Positions 33,697 through 47,016 of a stretch of 64,000 bases of DNA are shown here, piece after piece. The stretch is from Pandoraea pulmonicola (GTDB taxonomy: Bacteria; Pseudomonadota; Gammaproteobacteria; Burkholderiales; Burkholderiaceae). Positions within the stretch are counted from its first letter, which is position 1. Each line of letters starts with the position of its first letter. The notes beneath the pieces were generated by a model. That model was not told the origin of the DNA. It did no database searches and was given only the letters and a program-made list of their open reading frames with translations. The stretch is from contig NZ_CP010310.2 in NCBI RefSeq assembly GCF_000815105.2, forward strand, positions 2,542,001 to 2,606,000, read 5' to 3'. Made by a program: the position numbers and the translations under genes.

Positions 33697-35646
33697 TCAA
33701 ACGATCTGTTCGAGCGCTTCCTGCGCTTCGAGCCACTCGGCTTCCACGTCCGACAACTGTGCGGTGACGTCCGCCTGTTGCTTGAGACTTTCCGTGAGCA
33801 GCGCCTTCTTCGAATCCTCGTACGTCGTGCTGTCGGCGAGTACGGCGTCGAGCCGGGCCTTTTCATCCGACAGTTTCGCCATCGACGCTTCGAGCTTTTC
33901 GATCTTGCGCTGAAGCGGCTTGCGCAGTTGCGACAGACGCTGACGCTCCTGCGCTTCGGCCCGCTTCTGATCCTTGCGATTGACGCCGTCGCCCGCGTCC
34001 GCACTCTCGCCACCATCGCCACTATCACTCGCCGTTTGACGTGCCGCCGCCCGCTGATCGGCCGCATGCTGCAGCAGCCAGTCGCGGTAGTCGTCGAGAT
34101 CGCCGTCGAACGGCTTCACTTCGCCGCCGGCCACGAGCAGGAACTGGTCCGTCGTCGCGCGCAGCAGGTGCCGGTCGTGCGAGACGAGAATCAGCGTGCC
34201 ATCGAACTGCGCGAGGGCCATGGTGAGCGCGTGACGCGTTTCGAGATCCAGATGGTTGGTCGGCTCGTCGAGCAGCAGCAGATTGGGTTTCTGCCAGATG
34301 ATGAGCGCCAGCGCAAGGCGCGCCTTTTCGCCGCCCGAGAACGGTGCGATGGACGAGGTGGCCATCTCGCCGCGGAAATTGAAGCCGCCGAGGAAGTCGC
34401 GCAACTCCTGCTCGCGCGTGTCCGGCGCAAGCCGCTGCAGATGCTGCAACGGCGAATCGTCATGGCGCAACGTCTCGACCTGATGCTGGGCGAAGTAGCC
34501 GATCTGCAGCCCCTTGCCGGTTTTCACCGCACCGGCCAATGGCGCGAGCGTGCCGGCGAGCGTCTTGATCAGTGTGGATTTACCTTGACCGTTGGCGCCG
34601 AGCAGGCCGATACGCTGCTCGTTCTGCACCGACATCGTGACGTGCGGCAGGATGACCTTCTCGGCGCCATCGTCGAGCGGATAGCCGCAACGTACCGCGT
34701 CGAGCACGAGCATCGGGTTCGGTGCGCTGTTGGCCGGCCGAAACTCGAACGTGAACGGCGACGCGACGTGCGCGGGCGCAATGCGCTCCATCTTCTCGAG
34801 CGCCTTCATGCGGCTTTGCGCCTGCCGTGCCTTCGTGGCCTTGGCCTTGAATCGCGTGATGAACGATTCGAGATGCGCGATCGTCTTCTGCTGCTTCACG
34901 AACGCGCTTTGCTGCAGCGCGAGCTGCTGGCCGCGCAGGATTTCGAACTGGCTGTAGTTGCCGCCGTAGCGCTTGATCTGCTGGTTCTCGATGTGCAGCG
35001 TGACGTTGCAGACCTCGTCGAGAAATTCGCGGTCGTGCGAAATCACGATGAGCGTGCCCGGATAGCGCTTGAGCCAGTCTTCGAGCCAGACGATGGCGTC
35101 CAGATCCAGGTGGTTGGTCGGTTCGTCGAGTAGCAACAGGTCGGATGGGCACATGAGCGCCTGCGCGAGGTTCAGGCGCATGCGCCATCCGCCCGAGAAG
35201 CTGGCCACCGGCAACTGCGTTTGCGCGAGCGTGAAGCCCAGGCCGAGCAGCAGCGCTTCGCCGCGCGCCGGTGCGGTATAGCCGTCGGCGTCGGCGAATG
35301 CCGTATGCGCCTCGGCTTGTGCATGACCGTCGTGAGCGGCCTCGGCGGCGGCGATGGCCGCTTCGATCTCGCGCAGACGGGTGTCGCCGTCGAGCACGTA
35401 GTCGAGGGCCGTGCGCTCGACGGCGGGTGTCTCCTGCATGACATGGGCGACGCGCCAACTGCTGGGGATAAAGACATCGCCGCCGTCGGCGTGCAGCTGG
35501 CCGCGCAGCAGTGCGAACAGCGTGGATTTTCCGGCGCCGTTGGCGCCGACGAGGCCGACGCGTTCGCCCGGGTTGAGCGTGACGGAGGTGTCCTCGAAGA
35601 GCGACTTGGTGCCGCGCGCGAGCGTGAGGTGTTCGAATCGGATCAC
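33697..35646 (-). CDS. ABC-F family ATPase, YheS-like
   Basis: This 649-residue protein has two ABC domains without membrane parts: GANGAGKST and GANGQGKST Walker A motifs, SGGWRMRLNLAQAL and SGGEKARLALALI signatures, and LLLLDEPTNHLDLDA / LLLDEPTNHLDLETR. The linker is KARQAQSRMKALEKMERI. After the second domain come an Asp/Gly-rich stretch and a C-terminal coiled coil (about 570-649). ABC-F proteins act on the ribosome, and the YheS group is thought to rescue or tune stalled translation. GTG 35646 gives the family start. Confidence 0.93.
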   Translation of the reverse strand: MIRFEHLTLARGTKSLFEDTSVTLNPGERVGLVGANGAGKSTLFALLRGQLHADGGDVFIPSSWRVAHVMQETPAVERTALDYVLDGDTRLREIEAAIAAAEAAHDGHAQAEAHTAFADADGYTAPARGEALLLGLGFTLAQTQLPVASFSGGWRMRLNLAQALMCPSDLLLLDEPTNHLDLDAIVWLEDWLKRYPGTLIVISHDREFLDEVCNVTLHIENQQIKRYGGNYSQFEILRGQQLALQQSAFVKQQKTIAHLESFITRFKAKATKARQAQSRMKALEKMERIAPAHVASPFTFEFRPANSAPNPMLVLDAVRCGYPLDDGAEKVILPHVTMSVQNEQRIGLLGANGQGKSTLIKTLAGTLAPLAGAVKTGKGLQIGYFAQHQVETLRHDDSPLQHLQRLAPDTREQELRDFLGGFNFRGEMATSSIAPFSGGEKARLALALIIWQKPNLLLLDEPTNHLDLETRHALTMALAQFDGTLILVSHDRHLLRATTDQFLLVAGGEVKPFDGDLDDYRDWLLQHAADQRAAARQTASDSGDGGESADAGDGVNRKDQKRAEAQERQRLSQLRKPLQRKIEKLEASMAKLSDEKARLDAVLADSTTYEDSKKALLTESLKQQADVTAQLSDVEAEWLEAQEALEQIV

Positions 35647-35795
35647 GGGAAAGCGGTATGAATGCGAGCTGGGCCGCCGACGGGCGGCCAAACGCGCATT
35701 TTACCGGGTGGTGCGGCCCAGGCGGAAATCTATTGCCAAAGATCTATTGCCGGAGGTGTGGACGCCGGCCGCGGCGGCGCAACGCAGGGACGACG

Positions 35796-37223
35796 TCAAA
35801 GAATGGGCGCGAACAGCCGGGCCACGCGCATCACGATCTGACGCCACCTGGCGGTTTTTCGGAAGTCGTCCTTGTTCAGTAGCGCGGCGTGCTCGAAGTC
35901 GTTGGCGAGCATGGCCGCCACGTCCTGCGCGAAGGTGCCGTCGACGACCAGCAGCATGAGTTCGAAATTGAGCCGGAACGATCGGTTGTCGAGGTTGGCG
36001 CTGCCCACGGCGGCGGCGCTGTCGTCGATCAGCACGACCTTCTGATGGAGGAAGCCGTGCCGGTAACGGTACACTTGGATACCGCTGCGCGTCGCCTCGA
36101 AGGCGTACGATGTCGTCGCTTCGAACACGACATAGTGATCGGCCCGATCGGGAATCAGCAGGCGCACGTCGACGCCGCGCAGCACGGCAAGCCGCAAAGC
36201 CGAGAAGACGGCCTCGTCGGGCACGAAATACGGCGTGGTGAGCCACACACGCTTTTGCGCGGCGTTGATCGCCGTCACGAAGAACAGCGACGACGTCTCC
36301 AACTGGTCCGCGGGGCCGCTGGGCACCACCTGACAGTGCATGTCCCCGCCCGAAGGGGCCGGCTGGCGATTGAGCTCCGGCACGGTGCCCGTGCTCCAGT
36401 GCCAGTCCTCGGCGAACGCGCGCTGAATGCCCACGACAGCCGGGCCGCGCACCGAGATGTGTGTGTCTCGCCACGGTGCGAGCGGCGGCTTTTCGCCGAG
36501 ATATTCCACGCCCACGTTGTGCCCGCCGATGAACGCCTCGTCGCCATCGACCACGACGATCTTGCGGTGATTGCGGAAATTCAACTGGAAGCGATTGACG
36601 ACGATGCCGCGCCTGGCCGCCGCGAACTCGTGCGCGAGCACGCCGCCCTGACGCAGCTTCTCGCAATAGCTGCGAGGCAGGTCGTGACTGCCGATGCGGT
36701 CGTAGAGAAAGTAGACTTTGACGCCCGTTGCGGCGCGCGCGAGCAGGCGTGCCGCGAGCGCTCGCCCAAGCGCGTCGTCCTTGACGATGAAGAACTGGAC
36801 GAGGATGTAGTCGCGGGCGCGGTCGATGGCGGCAAAGACGGCGTCGAACGTTGCATGACCGTTCACGAGCAGACGCACGTGGTTGCCCGCGACGAACGAC
36901 ATCCGCGTCATGGCGGTGAGCGCGGCGAATTCGGGATGGGCGTCCGTCGCGACGGGCGGCTCGCCGGTCCACTGGATTTCGCCCATGCGCGACTGCAACG
37001 CCTCGTTGCGTGCACGTCGTGCCTCGACGTAGCCGACGAACTTCGAGCGTCCGAGAAAAAGATAGGGGATGAGCGTGAGATACGGCATCGTCACGAGCGA
37101 TACCGCCCAGGCCACGGCGCCCTGCGATGTGCGCACCGTCAGCACGGCATGGATCGCGGCGATGATTCCCAGCGCATGGATACAGGCAACGCCAAAGCCG
37201 ACGTCGAGCCAATTGAGCACCAT
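35796..37223 (-). CDS. cls: Cardiolipin synthase (phospholipase D superfamily)
   Basis: This 475-residue inner-membrane enzyme joins two phosphatidylglycerols to cardiolipin. Two hydrophobic segments fill residues 1-55, and the two HKD motifs start at H219 (HRKIVVVDGDEAFIGG) and H393 (HQKVVLIDDSAAAVGSANLD). The length fits ClsA-type enzymes. GGAGG lies nine bases before ATG 37223. Long upstream in-frame sequence is not family-like. The gene lies between prmB and the ABC-F gene, all on the minus strand. Confidence 0.93.
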   Translation of the reverse strand: MVLNWLDVGFGVACIHALGIIAAIHAVLTVRTSQGAVAWAVSLVTMPYLTLIPYLFLGRSKFVGYVEARRARNEALQSRMGEIQWTGEPPVATDAHPEFAALTAMTRMSFVAGNHVRLLVNGHATFDAVFAAIDRARDYILVQFFIVKDDALGRALAARLLARAATGVKVYFLYDRIGSHDLPRSYCEKLRQGGVLAHEFAAARRGIVVNRFQLNFRNHRKIVVVDGDEAFIGGHNVGVEYLGEKPPLAPWRDTHISVRGPAVVGIQRAFAEDWHWSTGTVPELNRQPAPSGGDMHCQVVPSGPADQLETSSLFFVTAINAAQKRVWLTTPYFVPDEAVFSALRLAVLRGVDVRLLIPDRADHYVVFEATTSYAFEATRSGIQVYRYRHGFLHQKVVLIDDSAAAVGSANLDNRSFRLNFELMLLVVDGTFAQDVAAMLANDFEHAALLNKDDFRKTARWRQIVMRVARLFAPIL

Positions 37224-37468
37224 GACGGACTGTCTTCCTCCCTGCCAAGGGTCATGCGGACCCGGGAACCCGAGTGTAACCGGGCTGTGTCGAGTTAGGC
37301 GAGGCCTTGCGGCGTCGGCGCGACACGCGGGCCCATGGTCGGGCGGGTAGGTGGGGAGACGTGGTCGCGACTTTGGCGGGAACGCCGTTCGCCGCGGGCG
37401 AGCGGGGCGGGGATGGCGACGATCGCACCGGTAGACGCGCAAGCGTGCCCGTCGGTGCGACCGTGCGA

Positions 37469-39874
<2,406 letters not shown>

Positions 39875-39901
39875 TGCCGGAACTCCAGAGGTTGCTGCTA
39901 C

Positions 39902-39955
39902 AAAAAAGCCGGCGGGCGAGGTGATCGCACTCGCCGGCATCCCGTGCGCCGGCTT
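39902..39955 (-). terminator. Terminator-like hairpin between dapD and yffB
   Basis: On the minus strand AAGCCGGCG (from 39955) pairs with CGCCGGCTT (ending at 39906), followed by six Ts. The first arm overlaps the dapD stop codon, and a second GCCGGCGAG/CTCGCC hairpin can form in the long loop. Being inside the dap cluster, it may cause partial termination after dapD. Confidence 0.6.
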
Positions 39956-40781
39956 ACTCGCCGCGCAGCAGGTCGTTGATGGCCGTCTTGGCGCGCGTCT
40001 GGGCGTCCACCTTCTTGACGATCACCGCGCAGTACAGGCTGTACTTGCCGTCCTTCGAGGGCAGGTTGCCCGGCACGACCACCGAGCCGGCCGGCACGCG
40101 ACCGTAGTGCACTTCACCCGTTTCGCGATCGTAGATCTTCGTCGACTGACCCAGGTACACGCCCATCGAGATCACCGAGTTCTCTTCGACGATCACGCCT
40201 TCCACGACTTCCGAGCGCGCGCCGATGAAGCAGTTGTCTTCGATGATGACCGGGTTGGCCTGCAGCGGCTCGAGCACGCCGCCGATGCCCACGCCGCCCG
40301 AGAGGTGAACATTCTTGCCGATCTGGGCGCACGAACCGACCGTGGCCCACGTGTCGACCATCGTGCCTTCATCGACGTAGGCGCCGATGTTGGTGTACGA
40401 CGGCATCAGCACGACGTTCTTGCCGATGAACGAGCCACGGCGCGCCACGGCCGGCGGTACCACGCGGAAGCCGCCGCGCGCAAAGTCTTCGGCGGTGTAG
40501 TTCGCGAACTTGCTCGGCACCTTGTCGTAGAACTGGCTGAAGCCGCCGGCGGGCATCACGGCGTTGTCTTCCAGCCGGAACGACAGCAGCACGGCCTTCT
40601 TGATCCACTGATTCACGATCCACTGACCCTCTTGCTTCTGGGCCACGCGCAGGGCGCCCTTGTCGAGCTCGGCGATGACGTGAGCGACCGCCTCACGCAC
40701 GTCGGCAGGTGCCGACTTGGCCGAGATCTCGGCGCGGTTTTCCCAGGCTTGGTCGATGGTGGTTTGCAGTTGTTGCGACAT
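39954..40781 (-). CDS. dapD: Tetrahydrodipicolinate N-succinyltransferase
   Basis: This 275-residue left-handed beta-helix enzyme transfers succinyl from succinyl-CoA to tetrahydrodipicolinate. The hexapeptide repeat region (about 105-230) includes [20 protein letters not shown], then [20 protein letters not shown] and [23 protein letters not shown] 40781 ([14 protein letters not shown]) is the standard start. It is 25 bp after dapC. Confidence 0.97.
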   Translation of the reverse strand: MSQQLQTTIDQAWENRAEISAKSAPADVREAVAHVIAELDKGALRVAQKQEGQWIVNQWIKKAVLLSFRLEDNAVMPAGGFSQFYDKVPSKFANYTAEDFARGGFRVVPPAVARRGSFIGKNVVLMPSYTNIGAYVDEGTMVDTWATVGSCAQIGKNVHLSGGVGIGGVLEPLQANPVIIEDNCFIGARSEVVEGVIVEENSVISMGVYLGQSTKIYDRETGEVHYGRVPAGSVVVPGNLPSKDGKYSLYCAVIVKKVDAQTRAKTAINDLLRGE

Positions 40782-40806
40782 GGCGAGAGTCAGTTGCAGT
40801 AAGGAA

Positions 40807-42018
40807 TTAAAGGGATTGGCAGAACTGCACGATGCGCTGTGCGCCTTCGGTGCATTCGTCCACATCGGCCACGAGGGCGATGCGCACATAGTTCTCGCCC
40901 GGGTTGACGCCGTGCGCCGCGCGGCCCAGGTACGATCCGGGCAGTACGGCTACATTGTATTGCGCCAGCAACTGGCGCGTGAATTCCGTATCCGACAGGC
41001 CGGTCTTCGCGTCGACCTTGGCCCACAGGTAAAAACCGGCGTCCGGCAGGCGCACGTCGAGCACTTCGGCGAGCATCGGCGTGACCGTCTGGAATTTCTT
41101 GAGGTACTTGCTGCGATTCAGGCGTACGTGCGCTTCATCGTTCCATGCGGCGACGCTCGCCGCCTGCACGGCCGGGCTCATGGCGCAGCCGTGGTACGTC
41201 CGGTACAGCAGGAATTTCTTGAGGATGGCGGCGTCGCCCGCGACGAAGCCCGAGCGCATGCCCGGCACGTTCGAACGCTTGGACAGGCTCGAGAAGACCA
41301 CCAGACGCTCGAAGCCGCGCCCGAGCTGATGCGCTGCCGCAAGGCCGCCCAGCGGCGCGCTTTCCTCGTCGAAATAGATCTCGGAGTAGCACTCGTCCGA
41401 GGCGATCACGAACCCGTACTGGTCCGAGAGTTCGAACAGGCGTTTCCAGTCCGCCAGGCCGAGCACCGCGCCGGTCGGGTTGCCCGGCGAGCACAGGTAG
41501 ACGAGCTGGACGTCGCGCCAGACATCGGCGGGCACGGCGTCGTAGTTCGGCGCGAAGTTGCGCGCCGGATCGCTGTCGGCGTAATAGGGCGTGGCGCCGG
41601 CGAGCAGCGTCGCGCCTTCGTAGATCTGATAGAACGGGTTCGGACACAGCACGCGGGCGCCGGGCTTGCTGCCGTCGACGACGGCCTGTGCGAACGAGAA
41701 CAACGCTTCACGCGAGCCGGTCACCGGCAGCACCTCGGTGGCCGGATTCACGTTCGGCAGCGCGTAGCGGCGCTCCAGCCACTGTGCGATGGCCGCGCGC
41801 AGCGGCTCGCCGCCCGCCGTGGCGGGATAGTTCGCGAGACCGCCCAGCCCTTCGATCAGGGCTTCCTTGATGAACTGCGGCGTCGGGTGCTTGGGCTCGC
41901 CGATGCCGAAGCTGATGGCCTTGAAGGCGCTGGCGGGCGTGACATCGGCCACCAACGACTTCAGGCGTTCAAACGGGTAGGGCTGGAGCTTGTCGAGTAA
42001 TGGGTTCACGAGATTCAA
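40807..42018 (-). CDS. dapC: Succinyldiaminopimelate transaminase
   Basis: This 403-residue class I aminotransferase converts N-succinyl-2-amino-6-ketopimelate to succinyl-diaminopimelate with glutamate. It shows [24 protein letters not shown] and the PLP lysine in [15 protein letters not shown]. It heads the dapC-dapD-yffB-dapE-prmB run, so three consecutive steps of the succinylase pathway are coded together. The divergent 266-bp region upstream holds its promoter. Confidence 0.95.
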   Translation of the reverse strand: MNLVNPLLDKLQPYPFERLKSLVADVTPASAFKAISFGIGEPKHPTPQFIKEALIEGLGGLANYPATAGGEPLRAAIAQWLERRYALPNVNPATEVLPVTGSREALFSFAQAVVDGSKPGARVLCPNPFYQIYEGATLLAGATPYYADSDPARNFAPNYDAVPADVWRDVQLVYLCSPGNPTGAVLGLADWKRLFELSDQYGFVIASDECYSEIYFDEESAPLGGLAAAHQLGRGFERLVVFSSLSKRSNVPGMRSGFVAGDAAILKKFLLYRTYHGCAMSPAVQAASVAAWNDEAHVRLNRSKYLKKFQTVTPMLAEVLDVRLPDAGFYLWAKVDAKTGLSDTEFTRQLLAQYNVAVLPGSYLGRAAHGVNPGENYVRIALVADVDECTEGAQRIVQFCQSL

Positions 42019-42284
42019 ACGGACTCAGGACTAGGGGTCGCGATGTGATGCGATTCGATTCGAGGCGATTCGAGGCAGCTTGACGCCGTAGTGCGGCGGG
42101 GCTGGCGGGCAAGGACGGTCACCCGAAGGGGTTCCCGGACGCGCTCAAGAATGGCAAGATCGGCAAAGCGAAAATTATACCGTCACGGCGCGCACAAAGC
42201 GCGACCGCCGCGTAATTCAGCACATTCCGAGGCGCCAATGGGGCGAGCCTGCGGAGTATCTCAGGTTTTTCAGGAGTCATCAGT

Positions 42285-43271
42285 ATGACCGTAGCCGGCA
42301 ACGGCTCGCAGGGCCCGGAGCTGACATCCGGCGCGTCCTTGCGCACCCGGGCGGCGCCCGCCCTGGCCATTCTCATTGGATCTTCGGTGTGGGGCCTGGC
42401 CTGGTTTCCCTATCGCGTGCTGGCCCAGTGGGGCGTGGCGGCCGTGCCGGCGCAGGCCTGCACGGCGACCGTCGCGCTGCTGCTGCTCACGCTCGTCTAT
42501 CGTCGCTCGCTCGGCACGCTGCGCTGGTCGTGGCTGCTCGTCGGGGTGGCGTTCGCGGGCGGCACCACCAATGTGGCGTTCGTCTGGGGCACCACGCATG
42601 GTCACGTCATGCGGGTGCTGCTGCTTTTCTATCTGACGCCGGTCTGGACGGCGCTCTTCGCGCACTGGCTGCTCGGTGAGCGCGTGGGGCTGCGCGGGGT
42701 CGGGCTCATCGCCCTGGCGCTCGGTGGCGCCGGGCTGATGCTCTGGTCGCCCGAATTGGGCTGGCCGGTGCCGAACAACCCCGGCGAATGGGCCGGCGCC
42801 ATCGCCGGCGCGGCCTTTGCGCTCAACAACGTGCTGCTGCGCAAGGTGAGCCAGTCGCTGCCCGACGTGAAGCCGGAGATGCGCAGCTGGACACTTTACC
42901 TGGGCTGCCTCGTGGGCGGCCTGCTGGTGCTCCCGCTCGATGGCGGGGCCGAGGCCGGGCGCACCGCGCTGGTGGCCCTGACGTCGAGCGGTCCGACGGC
43001 GGCGGTTGCACTCGCGCTCGGTTGCACCATCGCGCTCACCAACGTGATCGTGCAGTTCGGGCTGGCGCGGGTGCCGGCCAACCAGGCGGCGCTCATCATG
43101 CTGTTCGAAATCGTGGTGGCGGCGATCTCCTCGTGGTGGCTGGCGAGCGAGGGCCTGGGCGTACGCGAAATCGCGGGCGGACTGTGCATCGTCGCCGCCG
43201 GCGTGCTGTCCGGAATTTTGCCCGATCCGCGTCGTTGTAAAAGCGCGACGGCGGGGGATGCGATGGTATGA
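42285..43271 (+). CDS. EamA/DMT-family transporter
   Basis: This 328-residue protein has about ten hydrophobic segments: ALAILIGSSVWGLAWFPYRV at the start of the first EamA repeat and GAIAGAAFALNNVLLRKVS at the start of the second. NQAALIMLFEIVVAAISSWW with E is typical of the last helices. The cargo is unknown. It ends 190 bp before smc and is divergent from dapC. Confidence 0.88.
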   Translation: MTVAGNGSQGPELTSGASLRTRAAPALAILIGSSVWGLAWFPYRVLAQWGVAAVPAQACTATVALLLLTLVYRRSLGTLRWSWLLVGVAFAGGTTNVAFVWGTTHGHVMRVLLLFYLTPVWTALFAHWLLGERVGLRGVGLIALALGGAGLMLWSPELGWPVPNNPGEWAGAIAGAAFALNNVLLRKVSQSLPDVKPEMRSWTLYLGCLVGGLLVLPLDGGAEAGRTALVALTSSGPTAAVALALGCTIALTNVIVQFGLARVPANQAALIMLFEIVVAAISSWWLASEGLGVREIAGGLCIVAAGVLSGILPDPRRCKSATAGDAMV

Positions 43272-43461
43272 TGCGTACCGATGTGACGCCGGGTTTCATG
43301 CGATAGCAGGGCGGTGCCGGTAAGGCATTGTTTTTGCATGGACTCGTGGCATTCGGCGTCAAGCGGCCGCCGCGCGCGCCAGCGTGCGCGAGGCCCGACA
43401 GGACCAGCTGAGCGCGTCTGCGTCTTTCCCATCATTCAATGACCGAAAAAGCGAACCTGCC

Positions 43462-46400
43462 GTGCGTCTGACTTCCATCAAACTCGCTGGCTTCAAGTCG
43501 TTCGTCGATCCGACGAACTTTGCGGTGCCCGGCCAACTGGTCGGGATCGTCGGCCCGAACGGGTGCGGCAAATCCAACATCATCGATGCCGTGCGCTGGG
43601 TGCTCGGCGAGTCGCGCGCCTCGGAGCTGCGCGGCGAATCGATGCAGGACGTGATCTTCAATGGATCAACCGCCCGCAAGCAGGCGAGCCGCGCAAGCGT
43701 CGAACTCGTGTTCGACAACAGCGCCGGGCGCGCCGCCGGGCAGTGGAGCCAGTACGCCGAAATCGCCGTCAAGCGCGTGCTCACGCGCGACGGCACCTCC
43801 AGCTACTACATCAACAATCTTCCGGCGCGTCGCCGCGACATTCAGGACATCTTCCTCGGCACCGGCCTGGGGCCGCGCGCCTACGCCATCATCGGCCAGG
43901 GGATGATCTCGCGCATCATCGAGGCCAAGCCCGAAGAGCTGCGCGTGTTCCTCGAGGAAGCCGCCGGCGTGTCGAAGTACAAGGAACGCCGCCGCGAGAC
44001 CGAGAACCGCCTGCAGGACACGCGCGAGAACCTCACGCGCGTCGAAGACATCCTGCGCGAGCTCGGCACCAATCTCGAAAAGCTCGAATCGCAGGCGGTC
44101 GTGGCCAATCGATTCAAGGATCTGCAGCGCGACGGCGAGGAAAAGCAGCAACTGCTGTGGCTGTTGCGCAAGAACGAAGCCCAGAACGAGCAGGAGCGCC
44201 AGCAACGCGCGATCGAGTCGGCGCAGGTCGACCTCGAAGCGCAGATGGCGCGTCTGCGTGGCTCGGAGTCGGATCTCGAAACGCTGCGTGCCGCGCACTA
44301 CACCGCGACGGACGCCGTGCAGGCCGCGCAAGGCGCCATGTACGAGGCGAACTCGGAAGTCAGCCGTCTCGAGGCTGAAATCCGCTATGTCGTCGAGTCG
44401 CGCAACCGTGTGCAGGCCCAGCTGGCGGCGCTGACCTCGCAACGCGAGCAGTGGCAGGCCCGTTCCGCTCAATCGGAAGAAGCGCTCGCGCTCGCCGAGG
44501 AAGAACTCGTCATCGCCGAGGAGCGCGCCGCCACCGCGCAGGATCAGGCTGCCGAGCAGAACGAAGCGCTTCCCGCGCTCGAAGCCCGCTGGCGCGATGC
44601 GCAGAACCTGCTCAACGAGCAGCGCAGCGAGATCGCGCAGGTCGAGCAGAGTCTGAAGCTCGAAGCGGCGCATCAGCGCAATGCCGACCAGGCATTGCAG
44701 CAGTTGCAACAGCGTCAGGAGCGCCTGCAGGGCGAAGCGCGCGGGCTGGACAAGCCCGACGAGGCCGAGCTCGAGATGCAGCGCGCCGAGCTCGCCGAGC
44801 ATCAGGCGATGCTCGAAGACGCGCAGGCTGAACTCGCCGAAGCGCAGGAGCGTCTGCCGCGTCTGGAAAGCGAACGCACCGAGGCGCAGGCGCGCGTGCA
44901 GGCCGAAGCGGCGACCATTGCGCAGCTCGAAGCCCGACTGACGGCGCTCAAGCAGTTGCAGGAAAGCGTGCAGACCGAGGGCAAGGTGCAGCCGTGGCTC
45001 GACAAGCATGAACTCGCGCAGCTGCCGCGCCTGTGGAAGAAGCTGCATATCGAGCCGGGCTGGGAAAATGCGCTCGAATCGGTGCTGCGGGAGCGCCTGG
45101 CGGCGCTCGAAATCAGCAACCTCGATTGGGTGAAGGCCTTCGCGAGCGACGCACCGCCGGCCAAGCTGGCGTTCTACTCGCCGCCGCCGGCCGCGCGTCC
45201 GCTCGATGCGCCTGCGTCGCTGCGTCCGCTGCTGTCCCTGCTTCGCATCGACGATCCGGGGCTGCGCGCCGTGCTGCAGGAATGGCTTGGCCACGTGTTC
45301 GTGGCCGACGATCTCGCGCAGGCGATGGGCGTGCGTGCCCAACTGCCCGAAGGCGCGTCGATCGTCGTCAAGGCCGGTCACCAGGTCACCCGCGTGGGCG
45401 TGCAGCTCTACGCGGCGGACTCCGAGCAAGCCGGTTTGCTCGCCCGTCAGCAGGAAATCGAGAACCTCGGCAAGCAGTTGCGCGCGCAGGCATTGCTCTC
45501 CGACGAGGCGAAGTCCAACGCCGTGCGCGCGGAAGCCGCCTACAGCCAGGCTGCGCAGTCGCTCACCGAGGTGCGCGCGCGCGCCGAGCGCGCGACGCAA
45601 CGCGTGCATGCGTTGCAGATGGACGTGCTCAAGCTCACGCAGGCGTACGAGCGCTACAACGCCCGTAGCACGCAGATCGACGAAGAACTGCGCGAAATCG
45701 CCGCGCAGATCGAAGAGCAACTGGCCATGCGCGCCGAGTCGGAAGCGAATTTCGAGCAGAGCGACGCGCGTCTGGCGGAATTGCAGGCGACGTTCGAAGA
45801 CGGCCAACTGGAATTCGAATCGCTCGACGGGCAGCTCTCGGACGCCCGCAATCGCGCACGCGAACTGGAGCGTCTGGCGCAAGAGGCATCGTACGGGCAG
45901 AAGGGCGTCGCGAGCCGGATCGACGAGCATCGCCGCAATATCCAGACGGCGCTGGAGCAGGCCGAACGTCTCGTGGTGTCGATCGAGCAGGCACAGGCCG
46001 AACTCGCCCAGATCACCGAGCAGACAGCGGAAAACGGCTTGCAGGACGCGCTCGAACTGCGCGCCGAGAAGGAAGATATCCTGGGCGCGGCCCGCATGGA
46101 GCTCGAAGCCCTCACGCAGAAGCTGCGTCAGAGCGACGAAGAACGTCTCGCGGCCGAGCGCGGCTTGCAGCCATTGCGCGACCGTATCACCGAGTTGCAG
46201 TTGAAGGAGCAGGCGGCGCGCCTGAATCGCGAGCAGTTCGTCGAACAGCTGACGGCGGCCGAGGTCGACGAGGAAGCGCTCGCGGCCAAGCTCACGCCGG
46301 ACATGAAGCCGTCGTACCTGCAAGGCGAAGTCACCCGCATCAACAACGCGATCAATGCGCTGGGACCGGTCAACATGGCCGCGCTCGAGGAGTTGGAGAC

Positions 46401-46977
46401 GGCGCGCGAGCGCAAGATTTTCCTCGATGCGCAGTCGGCCGACCTGAACGACGCCATCGAGACGCTCGAAGGCGCCATTCGCAAGATCGACGAGGAAACG
46501 CGCGTGTTGCTGCAAGGCACGTTCGACGAGGTGAACAAGCATTTCGGCGAGTTGTTCCCGATGCTGTTCGGGGGCGGCCAGGCCAAGCTGATCATGACCG
46601 GCGACGAAATTCTTGATGCCGGCGTGCAGGTGATGGCGCAGCCGCCGGGCAAGAAGAACTCCACGATTCATTTGCTGTCGGGCGGTGAGAAGGCGCTCAC
46701 GGCCATTGCGCTGGTGTTTGGCATGTTCCAGCTCAATCCGGCGCCGTTCTGCTTGCTCGATGAGGTGGACGCGCCGCTCGACGACGCGAACACCGAGCGC
46801 TACGCCAAGATGGTGGCGCGCATGTCGGACCGTACCCAATTCGTATTTATTTCGCATAACAAAATCGCGATGGAAATGGCCAATCAGCTCATCGGCGTCA
46901 CCATGCAGGAGCAGGGGGTGTCGCGGATCGTGGCGGTGGACATGGAGTCTGCGATCAATCTGGCCGAGATCGCCTGA
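43462..46977 (+). CDS. smc: Chromosome segregation protein SMC
   Basis: This 1171-residue protein is the ATPase arm of the bacterial condensin Smc-ScpAB. Walker A GPNGCGKS is at 31-38. Long coiled coils (about 170-500 and 660-1000), rich in Glu/Gln/Arg/Ala, flank a hinge. The ABC signature LSGGEKALTAIAL starts at about 1072, followed by Walker B FCLLDEVDAPLDDANTERY. GTG 43462 gives the family start (VRLTSIKLAGFKSF). No scpA or scpB is in the window. Confidence 0.97.
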   Translation: MRLTSIKLAGFKSFVDPTNFAVPGQLVGIVGPNGCGKSNIIDAVRWVLGESRASELRGESMQDVIFNGSTARKQASRASVELVFDNSAGRAAGQWSQYAEIAVKRVLTRDGTSSYYINNLPARRRDIQDIFLGTGLGPRAYAIIGQGMISRIIEAKPEELRVFLEEAAGVSKYKERRRETENRLQDTRENLTRVEDILRELGTNLEKLESQAVVANRFKDLQRDGEEKQQLLWLLRKNEAQNEQERQQRAIESAQVDLEAQMARLRGSESDLETLRAAHYTATDAVQAAQGAMYEANSEVSRLEAEIRYVVESRNRVQAQLAALTSQREQWQARSAQSEEALALAEEELVIAEERAATAQDQAAEQNEALPALEARWRDAQNLLNEQRSEIAQVEQSLKLEAAHQRNADQALQQLQQRQERLQGEARGLDKPDEAELEMQRAELAEHQAMLEDAQAELAEAQERLPRLESERTEAQARVQAEAATIAQLEARLTALKQLQESVQTEGKVQPWLDKHELAQLPRLWKKLHIEPGWENALESVLRERLAALEISNLDWVKAFASDAPPAKLAFYSPPPAARPLDAPASLRPLLSLLRIDDPGLRAVLQEWLGHVFVADDLAQAMGVRAQLPEGASIVVKAGHQVTRVGVQLYAADSEQAGLLARQQEIENLGKQLRAQALLSDEAKSNAVRAEAAYSQAAQSLTEVRARAERATQRVHALQMDVLKLTQAYERYNARSTQIDEELREIAAQIEEQLAMRAESEANFEQSDARLAELQATFEDGQLEFESLDGQLSDARNRARELERLAQEASYGQKGVASRIDEHRRNIQTALEQAERLVVSIEQAQAELAQITEQTAENGLQDALELRAEKEDILGAARMELEALTQKLRQSDEERLAAERGLQPLRDRITELQLKEQAARLNREQFVEQLTAAEVDEEALAAKLTPDMKPSYLQGEVTRINNAINALGPVNMAALEELETARERKIFLDAQSADLNDAIETLEGAIRKIDEETRVLLQGTFDEVNKHFGELFPMLFGGGQAKLIMTGDEILDAGVQVMAQPPGKKNSTIHLLSGGEKALTAIALVFGMFQLNPAPFCLLDEVDAPLDDANTERYAKMVARMSDRTQFVFISHNKIAMEMANQLIGVTMQEQGVSRIVAVDMESAINLAEIA

Positions 46978-47016
46978 CCCCGCGCCCACGATGGAGAAGA
47001 GAGAGGAACGCCGCGC

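Noticed and set aside
35647..35691. Longer start (TTG 35691) for the ABC-F gene
   Set aside because: The added residues are not family-like, while GTG 35646 gives the standard N-terminus.
42019..42284. Repeated GCGATTCGA in the dapC/EamA divergent region
   Set aside because: Only short and imperfect copies (about 42050-42075); it may be chance in GC-rich intergenic DNA.
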